In this document: positions 56,818-64,000 of the stretch, one piece after another
Numbering within the stretch: position 1 is the first letter of the stretch
How the letters are laid out: the number at the start of each line of letters is the position of its first letter
Assembly (NCBI GenBank): GCA_009192285.1
Contig: CM018604.1
Coordinates: 4,931,746-4,995,745 of the forward strand
Direction of reading: 5' to 3'
DNA length: 64,000 nucleotides
Source: Morchella semilibera
Taxonomy: Eukaryota > Ascomycota > Pezizomycetes > Pezizales > Morchellaceae
Made by a program: the position numbers and the translations under genes
Notes under the pieces: generated by a model
Database searches by the model: none
What the model was told of the DNA's origin: nothing
The model's input: the letters and a program-made list of their open reading frames with translations, nothing else

Positions 56818-57200
56818 TGGTGCGGCGTAGCTCAAAGGTTTCAAAAATTGCATCGCTTATAACTTTTCAAACAGGCAAGATATCAAAATTTGTAAAACCA
56901 AATTGTAGATATAGGTATGGTCGAGATTTTTATTTCACAGATTTTTGATATCTTGTCTTGTTAAAAAGTTATAAGAGATTGAATTTGCCTGTTTTTGTAT
57001 GTAAAAAGCGCCAAAACTTGGTGAAGTGGAATAGTATTATACCCATTTATCCCCCTATATTGCAGACATAAAGCCAGAATTTAGTTTTCAGCCGTAAAGT
57101 GGTTGAAATCAAAGGCTCTTATTGGTTTACAAGCAGCTGGAGTGGCTAAGATTGTTCCAGCTGAGATACCGGCATGTCACCTTTAAGACGCGCCGCACCA
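56818..57200. mobile_element. 383-bp MITE, ends TGGTGCGGCG, TA target
   Basis: Left TGGTGCGGCG and right CGCCGCACCA are exact inverted repeats, with weaker extension (CTCAAAGG / CTTAAAGG). They are flanked by TA (56816-56817, 57201-57202). It holds an internal hairpin (CTTATAACTTTT ... AAAAGTTATAAG, about 56853-56976). A relic lies at 45655-45750. Confidence 0.78.
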
Positions 57201-57409
57201 TAGAACTATGTACAACCACCCTCAACAAGTTTTGTCCGTTTCGTCCATGGGAACGGACCAGCAACACACCCCTAACATCCACCTCCTCCACCATTGCGCA
57301 ATAGCCATGAAGCTATAATCCTCAAAATATGACAAGAGACAAGCTGTCATTACCCTACATGAGCCGGGACTCACTGCTGCCCAAATATTAAGAGATACAG
57401 GGTATTCAG

Positions 57410-57976
57410 TATCACGGCATCTTCTAGACACTAGGGAATGGAAGGAGTGGTTAGTAATTGTATTGGGATTTGTCGGGTTGAATTGATCGGGAGTTAGTAT
57501 GCAAGATTGGTTGCGGAAAGCGAGAGTATTTCTTTGGGTTTCTATGGAGTTCCGTGGTATAGATTAGTAATCGATAGTAGGAAAACGATATATATATAGG
57601 CTGGGATTTCCTTTGTCTTTCCTTTTCTTTTTTCTTTACGCAACCTCCTGTTATCAACCTTTCCCTTTAGGTTTCTGTTTCTGTTTTCTACCTAATCCTT
57701 TCTTCTGTCTCGGTATAAAATATACTTGATTCTATACTTCGCCTCGTCCTTGTTATCTGTTGTGCCCCTTGGTAATACCGTGTCCTGAACCCCCCGACCT
57801 CAGTTAGACCCTTGACCTCCTGTCGTATCCCGCCACTGCCTATGACCATGATCCAAATCATCTACTGGTGTCTCCACGTCTGCGTTGAAATCAGAGACTC
57901 TTTGTGGACTCTCTGCCCAACCCTGCTCTTGCTTTAGAATCTCTCTGCCCGATACCCCAGACCCCGTCCCGTAACA
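57410..57976 (+). repeat. Solo LTR, family F, 567 bp
   Basis: TATCACGG...CCGTAACA with perfect duplication TTCAG (57405-57409, 57977-57981). Removal restores the transposase frame at DTGYSDR. A TATA box-like run lies at about 57590. Only copy seen. Confidence 0.94.
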
Positions 57977-58164
57977 TTCAGACAGGATTATTGTTAGAAC
58001 CATCACAAATGAGGCTCAAAGGGTTCATACCCATGAATTCCCTAGATCTGGAATACCATCCTCCTTAACAGCTTGGGAGAAGAAAGGGATATTGAAAGTT
58101 GTCAAGGATGACGCAAGCTCCTTCCTTACCAAAACCAAAAAACTCGGAAATATCAATGCCTGTT

Positions 58165-58301
58165 CATCAGCAAGACTTCATTTGTCTCCTGATGTCTTCT
58201 GGGCTTCAGGAAATTCAAAAAATATCCAGGAGTCTGAGGAGACTCTCAGGAGACCCGGGAGACTGTTGGGAGACTCCAGTCAAAAGTTGAGTTTGCTGAT
58301 G
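58165..58301 (+). mobile_element. CATCAGCAA MITE, copy 11 (137 bp), in transposase
   Basis: Flanked by TT (58163-58164, 58302-58303). Removing the element plus one TT restores the Tc1 transposase frame NINACCITISKFLK. Confidence 0.97.
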
Positions 58302-58540
58302 TTGCATTACGATCAGCAAGTTTCTCAAGTAAGAGAAATTAACCCTCCATGTCAAAAGACCCAAACCCTGGCTCAAAAAAGATCAACCCCAACTAAGCAA
58401 GGAGTGGTATTATTATCACTGATCCGTCTCCTGCACCTCGCCTCCCACCAAGGCAGCTTCGGAACAGGGTTGTTAGATAGTATTGGTCGATGTCAGGAGT
58501 AAGATAGGTTAGGAAGGAGGTCGGGTAATAGAATGTAAGC

Positions 58541-59172
58541 TGTGACGGAGTAACCCGACGCAAAGAAGAAGATGATAATGATGACGCAGATAGGCTCGAG
58601 GAGCATAGTCTAAACGACGAGGAGACCGACGAAGACAGGGACAGCACCGGGCAGGTACAAGCACAGGCACCGGCGAAGGCAAAGGCAAAGGCAAAGGCAC
58701 AAGAGCGCAGGGCAGAGAAAGTGAGGACTGAATGGACCTCAACGAGAACGATAATACGTACTATGGGTTTCCTCTTTCCGTGAGGACAGAGTCTTTGGTA
58801 CAAGAGGCTATGGCTTAGAAGTAGGAGTGGATTCCTATGTACCGAAATAATAGGAAGACGAGACAGAGAGAAAAGAAAGAAAGAACTAAGAAAAACATCT
58901 ATCGCCGCTATTTAACACTCCTCCTTCACCAGTCCGCTATAACTCATACATCACCTCATAGAAACGCATAGAAACCCGTCGCATCCACACCACATAATCC
59001 TCTCCACCATCTCCGCTATCTATATTACAAATCCATCAGCCCATCGAACCTCCTAGAATCCAATGACGATACCCTCCTCTAGCATACCCCGCCTTCGCTT
59101 AACTGTTCCTACCTAATCCCAACATCGCTTCAACTACCAAACCCTCAGGACCGATGCCAAGACACCGAGACA
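58541..59172 (-). repeat. Solo LTR, family A, 632 bp
   Basis: TGTGACGG...GAGACA with perfect duplication TAAGC (58536-58540, 59173-59177). Confidence 0.95.
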
Positions 59173-59212
59173 TAAGCACTAGGAAGGATTGAGTAGTAAC
59201 AGGATAGAAATA

Positions 59213-59349
59213 CATCAGCAAGCTCAACTTGTGACTGGAGTCTCCCAACAGTCTCCCGGGTCTCCTGAGACTCTCCTGAGATTCCTGGACATTTTTTGAG
59301 TCTCCTGAGGCTCAGGAGACATCAGGAGACAAATGAGGTCTTGCTGATG
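59213..59349 (-). mobile_element. CATCAGCAA MITE, copy 12 (137 bp, reverse)
   Basis: CATCAGCAAGCTCAACTTG...GAGGTCTTGCTGATG flanked by TA (59211-59212, 59350-59351). Confidence 0.93.
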
Positions 59350-59417
59350 TAGGAGTATTGGGGATAGTACGGGTAATACGGAAGTGAGGGAGTTTCTATG
59401 GGATTCTATGGTATGAG

Positions 59418-60055
59418 TGTCGCAGCGCCTTGGCATCTGTTCCGATAGTTTGGTAGGAGATGCATAGTTGTGGTTGTCAGGGTAATGTTAAGCGAGGTTG
59501 GGGAGCGCGAGGTGGAGGTTGTCGTCATTGAGTTCTAGGAGGTTCGATGGCGTGATGAATTGGTAATGTAGAATAGCTGAGATGGTGGGGAGGATTACGA
59601 GGTGTGGTAGCGACGGGTTTCTATGGGGTTCTATAAGCGAAAGTGTGAGTCATAGCGGACTAGTGAACGAGGTGTGTTAAATAGCAGAGATAGACGTTTT
59701 CCTTAGTTCTTTCTTTCTTTTCTCTCTGTCTCGTCTTCCTGTTATCTCGGTACATAGAAATCTACTCCTATTTCCAAGCCATAGCCCTTCGTACCGAAAC
59801 TCGGTCCTCTTAAAGGAGGAAACCCATAGTACCTCTCATCGTTCTCGTTGAGGGCCATCTGGTCCTCACTCTCCCTGCCCTGTGTCCTTGTGCCTTTGCC
59901 CTTGCCTTTGCCTTTGCCTTCACCGGTGCCTGTGCTTGTGCCTGCTCGGTGTTGTCTTTGTCTTCGTCAGTCTCCTCGTCGCTTCGGCTGTGCTCCCCGG
60001 GTCCTTCTGCGTCATCATTGTCATCTTCTTCTTTGCGTCATGTTACTCCGTCACA
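59418..60055 (+). repeat. Solo LTR, family A, 638 bp, young copy
   Basis: TGTCGCAG...CCGTCACA with perfect duplication ATGAG (59413-59417, 60056-60060). Near-identical to 55528-56171. Confidence 0.96.
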
Positions 60056-60277
60056 ATGAGTCATCGGTGTAGGAGAATAGTTGTATATATAATGCTTGTT
60101 CTTTCCTATGTTTTTGCCTCTTCAGGCAACGTTTTCTCTCTGTTAGCAATACATTACTTTGGCTTCAGCCCTTCTATTTTCGCTTCGTCTCTTAACCTGA
60201 ACCTGATCCCGCCCGTTTCTGGTGTTTCTTGGCCGACTCCGTCCTTGTCTTCATTCCTGATCCTATTTCCGCCTGGC

Positions 60278-60781
60278 TCTAACGGGGCGGGGTCGGACTT
60301 AGCGGCGAGACGAGATAGAACTTGGAGACAGAGGCAGGACGGGGTCGGCTCAGGATATACCCAAGGCGAGACAGGTTCGGGTTCAGGTTCGGGTCGGATT
60401 CAGGTTCAGGTTCGGACTCAGGTTCAGAGACGAGGTGGAGACAGAAGGGCCGAAGCCAAAGTAATATATTGCTAACAGAAAGAAGACGTTGCCTAGAGAG
60501 ACAGAACATAGGAAAGAACACACTCTATATATATACAACTATCCCCCCCGCACCGATAACTCATACCATAGAATCCCATAGAAACTCCTACATTCTCGTA
60601 TCACCCGTACTATTCCCAATACCCATACTTCTAACCCAATACTACTCCATCCTTCCTAGCGCTTACATTCTATCACCCGAACTCCTTCCTAATCCATCAT
60701 CCTACTTCCGACATCGACCGATACTATCCAACAACCCTGTTCCGAAGACGTCTTGGCGGGAGGCGAGGCGGGGCCGTGATA
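60278..60781 (-). repeat. Solo LTR, family D, 504 bp
   Basis: TCTAACGG...CCGTGATA with perfect duplication CTGGC (60273-60277, 60782-60786), inserted in another LTR-D of opposite orientation. Confidence 0.96.
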
Positions 60782-61491
60782 CTGGCTCCTGACCTCAACC
60801 CCGTCCCGTTAGAGTAATGGGAGACATTGGTGGAGAAAGAGGAATGGAGAAAAAGAGTCTGGACAGATGAGTGCAATTTTGAGTATGATCCAAACCCAGT
60901 TGATCAAAAGGTCAGATGTAGGTCAGGGGAACAACTCAATGAAAAACACCTTAAACCCACCTTCAAAAGCAGCAAAACATCAATTCAAGTTTGGTGTGCA
61001 TTCCAGTATGGCAGTAGATGCAACCTGGTAAGAATTCGGAAAAGGACACCTGTAGAAAAAACTTCAAAAAAGGACATACTCGGGATGAATACAAAACAGT
61101 ATTGTGAGGAGATTATTGACAACAATTTGGCTCCATATTGGATGTCTTTGGAGAATCCCGAAGGGTCCTACCTTATTGAGGATAATCTCAAGGTTCATTA
61201 GTTAAAAATGGCAAAGGAGTATAGGGAGACATATGGAATTGTTAAGGATGATTGGCCCTCAAATTCTCCAGATTTCAATGCTATTGAAAATGCATGGAAA
61301 ATGCTCAAGGCAGCCCTAAGAAAGAGCTGGAGTTATACCTAGAGAAGGCCCCATAGTGAAGATGAACTTTTTATTGCAGCTCAGGAGGAGTGGGAGGCAA
61401 TTCCTCAGGCAAAGCTAGATAAGTTGGTGGATTCCTTACCAAAAAGAATTGAGGCATGTTTGGCAGCAAATGGAGGACACACAAAATGGTA

Positions 61492-62052
61492 GTCACATAT
61501 TTGTCAATTGATTTATTCGTTGATATTCGGGGGTGTCGCGCGTGGTTGTCCCGGGCAAAACGGCCAGAACTTCTTGAGCGCGACTGTACATGAAAAGAAA
61601 AAGGAAAAGGTTGAGCTCTGATGGTGGTCGCGGCACCAGAGTACCGCAAAATCTCCTCACGATTGAAGGGCGTAGATCAGGTCTGCTTATAGCAATTTTG
61701 ATCTCATATGCATAGCCAGTTTTTGAGTGATGGCGGTACTGAGCTCGTTGCATCACTTTAAGGACCCCCGGGGTACATGTATTTATTCCCGTGGGTGGTG
61801 GCGGGTGGTGGGGGTGGAGAACTACTACCTAGAATTTGATCGAAACTTGAAACGAAACTCGAGGTGAGGGTGAACAGATAAAAAAAGAAATTAGGAACAG
61901 AGTATAGACAAGTTCGTATTGCACCTAATGCTTTTTTTTTCTTTTTCTTTTTTACATAATCTTCGGTGGTATCCCTTCATAATTCGTGCGAAATCATGGT
62001 GGCGATTAATCAGACATACAAGAGAAGGGTCCCGTTCCTATGCCGTCCCTAG
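61492..62052. other. Region between the Tc1 pseudogene and GLC8
   Basis: 560 bp with no gene seen. It holds the 3' flank of the Tc1 pseudogene and the GLC8 3' region. Confidence 0.45.
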
Positions 62053-63107
62053 TCACTCTGACGCATTTGTTCCATTCGTAAGCCCTGATGTCGGGGCATT
62101 GGAAGTTTCGGGAAGGCCATTAGAGGCGTCTTTAACCAAAACATCGCCATCATCGTCTTCCTCGTCAAGGTCCTCGGGATGGCTTGTTATCTATTAGCAT
62201 TTATTGGAAATAAACAAATAATTTAAGACTTACCCTAAAAGATTTACTACCTCCTTCATTTCATAATGCCTTTTTCTCATCTCAGCGAATTTCCTGTGCT
62301 TTTCCTCTTCCTCTGGGGTCTCTGGATCATCGCCGGGCTCGCCGTGGTGTTCGCTCATGGAGTCATCTTGAACTACAACTTGTTTTGGCGAATGACTTTC
62401 CTTAAACTTCATTGGCACGGCCTCTTCAGGCTCTCCGAGCTCTAACCCAGGGATATCCTCCTCGCGCATAGCATAATCTTTTCTGGTACTTTTTGCTCCA
62501 TCTGTGCTTGACTCCCCAGCCCCTGCCCTCACGGCATCTAGCTCATCTACAACCAAGTCCTCTGCATCCAGTGTCCGGAACTCAGCTTCATCCTCTAGGG
62601 GATCATAGCGCTTTGCGTACGGCGTCTTGGGCTCCGTGATTTTCATGGTGCTAGTCTTTTGTTGTTCAGTCAAATACAGATTGGCCTCATCCCATTTGAG
62701 ACGCGGGGAGGGTTCCTGATCTTCAGCATCCCCATCTTTGCTATTTGTATATGATTGACGACGAGAGCCAACACGGACTGGGGTTTGACCAGCCGACGAA
62801 CGGCGCCTTCCAGCATTTTGAAGTGTGTTTTGGAGAGTGATATCTTTCTCTGAGTGCGAAAGTTCCATAGGAGAGGATACTGGGATATCCTCTGATGTAA
62901 CATCTTCAGGATCAAGAAAGACACTGTTCACAGGTTTTAAGGTCGGGGAGCGGTGATAGGAGTTTGAGTTCTTAAGAATTCCTGAAGGGAAGTGTTAGTG
63001 GCTAGGGATCGTTGGGGGTTTGGGGGTTTGGGCGAGTAAAATCGACAGAGCATACCCCTAGGACGTTTGCTGCCAGGTCCATCGAGATCAGGGGGTGAAT
63101 GAGACAT
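62053..63107 (-). CDS. GLC8: GLC8 / protein phosphatase inhibitor-2, three exons
   Basis: Exons 63056-63107, 62234-62981 and 62053-62182; introns GTATGC...CAG and GTAAGT...AAG; 309 residues. The first splice builds RGILKNS (residues 17-23), the conserved N-terminal PP1-contact motif. LKWDEANL (about 112-119) and EPKTPYAKRYDP follow, the latter with the conserved threonine before Pro-Tyr (about 137), which is phosphorylated in relatives. HRKFAEMRKRHYEMKEV is the helical PP1-binding segment. The last exon adds GHPEDLDEEDDDGD and an acidic tail. The protein regulates the catalytic subunit of PP1 (Glc7) in the nucleus and cytoplasm, activating or inhibiting depending on phosphorylation. The gene looks intact. 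Without the third exon the frame would stop just after LLG. Confidence 0.93.
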
Positions 63108-63459
63108 ATTTGACGTTGGCGGAGGATGTGTAGAGAACAGGGTGGGGAGGGAGGCGGGGAGATTTATTTTGCAACTAGTAAAAGGTAGCGGCTAAAGCGC
63201 ATCAAGAAAAATATACCAGGTACTGAGCGGGGGGGAGGGGGGGGGTAGGGGCAGGCGGATGGAAGGACAACAACAGCTGTTGCGGTTGAGTAAGCGTTGT
63301 TCTTCTAGGTCTTCGAGACGGAGGGTAGGTAAATTGAGGCGAAAAGAAAGATACTTAGGTATGGCAGAGATGTATGTATTCTTTCTTTGCCAAACACAGG
63401 GTTTATAAAACTTTTGTAGCTTTACATTTCAAGCTACTGTGGTGCTGCGGGGTGCTCCG
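63108..63459. other. Upstream region of GLC8
   Basis: 352 bp up to the hAT end, including a G-rich stretch (63227-63245). Likely promoter; nothing else seen. Confidence 0.5.
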
Positions 63460-63747
63460 CAGTGCTACTACCGCCAGGGGACCAGTCCGACTGCAGTCGA
63501 CTACGAGGGGCCAGTCCATGGACGGACTGCCTTGGCATTTTGGACTGCATTTTGGACTGCATGGACTGGGACTTTCAAAACTTGGCAGTCCGTCCAGCAG
63601 AATCAGCGACTGCTGGACTGTGGACTGCATAATGTATATAATAGGTTTAGTTAATTGCTGCCTTGGCAACGTGCTAAAAGTCAAAATGACAACTCGGTAG
63701 TGGTAGCGGGGGAGTTAAACAACAATTTTTTTTTTACTGTAGCGATA

Positions 63748-63889
63748 TAGACCAGCTTGCCCATAAACGAGCACGGCCCATCAGCGAGCGTTGCCTGCAA
63801 TTTTTCCCGTTGCAACGGATGCTACCCACCAAGTATTTTGGGTGTACGCTCGTTGAGGGGCCGCGCTCTCTGATGGGCAAGCTGGTCTA
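63748..63889. mobile_element. 142-bp MITE, ends TAGACCAGCTTGCCCAT
   Basis: About 45-bp imperfect inverted repeats. The left arm runs TAGACCAGCTTGCCCAT to GAGCGT, and the right arm reads the same way on the other strand with a few changes. Flanks are ATA on both sides (63745-63747, 63890-63892), so the target is TA or ATA. Inserted in the leader of the hAT element. Confidence 0.88.
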
Positions 63890-63924
63890 ATATTTGCAGC
63901 TATATTCTTTATTTCCCATTAACC

Positions 63925-64000
63925 ATGGCAAGCCAGAACATTTTTAGTTTAAGCGGATCTGAAGTGGGACCTTCATTTACTAGACCTCAACCTCATGCGA
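63925..64000 (+). CDS. Start of a probable hAT transposase (truncated by window end)
   Basis: ATG at 63925 opens MASQNIFSLSGSEVGPSFTR with no stop before the window ends. The start matches the MASQ of the broken hAT transposase at 9904, and both lie downstream of the same CAGTCC-rich zone. No domain is visible yet in 25 residues, so the call rests on this context. Confidence 0.5.
   Translation, partial: MASQNIFSLSGSEVGPSFTRPQPHA

Larger units (their letters stand above)
58414..60813 (+). repeat. LTR-D split by two LTR-As, a MITE and another LTR-D
   Basis: Begins TATCACTGATCCGTCTCC and ends CCGTCCCGTTAGA; pieces 58414-58540, 59178-59212, 59352-59417, 60061-60277 and 60787-60813. Inserted in the Tc1 transposase. 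Flanks ATTAT and GTAAT are only partly alike. Confidence 0.85.
57307..61491 (+). pseudogene. Tc1/mariner (DD34E) transposase, split by insertions
   Basis: Four pieces read in one order. 57307-57409: helix-turn-helix start DKRQAVITLHEPGLTAAQIL. 57982-58164: RIIVRTITNEAQRVHTHEF. 58304-58413: ITISKFLK, stop, EKLTLHVKRPKPWLKKDQ. 60819-61491: VWTDECNFEYDP (first Asp), YLIEDNLKVH (second Asp), NSPDFNAIENAWKMLK (Glu). There are 34 positions between the second Asp and the Glu, the DD34E spacing of the Tc1 group. Stops follow SKFLK, KVH and SYT. It is interrupted by LTR-F, a MITE and an LTR-D nest. Flanking element ends could not be placed. Confidence 0.9.
63460..64000 (+). mobile_element. hAT transposon, 5' end (leaves the window)
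   Basis: Likely begins at CAGTGCTACTACCGCCAGG (63460), followed by a zone of GGACTG/CAGTCC words (63482-63628) and the transposase start at 63925. The arrangement matches 9301-11045. Carries a 142-bp MITE at 63748-63889. The 8 bases before it (GTGCTCCG) should recur at the far end if this is a hAT element. Confidence 0.65.

Noticed and set aside
25742-59349. Possible CRISPR array from regularly repeated GGAGACT words
   Set aside because: The repeats are short, unevenly spaced and confined to each MITE copy. A fungal nuclear context makes CRISPR implausible.
58509-60072. Recurrent open frames starting MRSI(R/Q)SSLSLPCAL... rich in Leu, Pro and Val near many LTR-A copies
   Set aside because: They are translations of the GGCAAA-type hexamer tract inside LTR-A. 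They occur in every copy in both orientations and have no start context or domain.
60279-60792. Frames of about 80-200 residues around 59.9-60.8 kb
   Set aside because: They lie entirely within LTR-A and LTR-D sequence with established 5-bp duplications.
62230-62931. GLC8 as a single-exon gene ending at LLG
   Set aside because: GTAAGT follows directly, and an AAG acceptor at 62183-62185 continues with the acidic GHPEDLDEEDDDG tail typical of the family.

Overview
This 64 kb window is fungal nuclear DNA, most likely from a repeat-rich filamentous ascomycete. The evidence is a set of fungal housekeeping genes with short (about 50-75 bp) GT-AG introns and stretched intergenic space filled with Ty3/gypsy chromoviruses, PIF/Harbinger, hAT and Tc1/mariner DNA transposons and MITEs. 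The many introns per gene (eight in the HID1 homologue, five in the PQ-loop gene) and the transposon load resemble truffle-like Pezizomycetes, but that placement is an inference.

Host genes. Five can be modelled exon by exon: a small gamma-glutamylcyclotransferase-like (AIG2/GGCT fold) gene at 11368-11962 (+), a HID1 homologue at 13114-16219 (+), a PQ-loop membrane protein (Any1/SLC66A2 type) at 17139-18226 (-), a CYK3 cytokinesis gene at 46153-49806 (-) carrying three one-base homopolymer frameshifts, and a GLC8/protein phosphatase inhibitor-2 gene at 62053-63107 (-). A hAT transposase starts at 63925 and leaves the window. No rRNA, tRNA or CRISPR was seen. The host genes are unrelated housekeeping functions (glutathione/peptide metabolism, Golgi trafficking, lipid asymmetry, cytokinesis, PP1 control) and form no cluster or operon.

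Transposon layers. Six LTR families are recognisable, named here A to F. A (about 630 bp, coding-direction ends TGTCCCGG...CCGTCACA), B (about 504 bp, TATCACGG...CCGTGATA), C (about 555-580 bp, TATCACGG...CCGTAACA), D (about 478-504 bp, TATCACGG...CCGTTAGA), E (782-947 bp, TATTAGGG...CCGTAACA) and F (567 bp, TATCACGG...CCGTAACA). Nearly all give 5-bp target site duplications (TSDs) that can be read directly. 1-8988: chromovirus element 1 (509-8403, LTR-B, TSD CGTTT) inside a solo LTR-A. 8989-11045: hAT remnant cut by LTR-A. 18597-21417: PIF/Harbinger element with TSD TAA. 22051-41217: element 3, an LTR-A chromovirus on the + strand. It contains an LTR-A relic on the - strand, which contains a solo LTR-A, which contains chromovirus element 2 (28786-35976, LTR-D, TSD CAAAT), which contains solo LTRs B and D and a MITE: five levels of nesting. 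41270-45344: solo LTRs A, D and C nested in each other. 52017-56495: solo LTR-A copies. 56648-61491: a Tc1/mariner (DD34E) transposase pseudogene split by LTR-F, LTR-D, LTR-A and MITE insertions.

The most distinctive item is a short MITE with ends CATCAGCAA...TTGCTGATG, 13 copies in the window, eight of them 136-137 bp. Two insertions into reading frames prove a 2-bp TSD (TT), which fits no transposon superfamily I can name with confidence. Four other unrelated MITE families with TA-type or unassigned target sites are also described.
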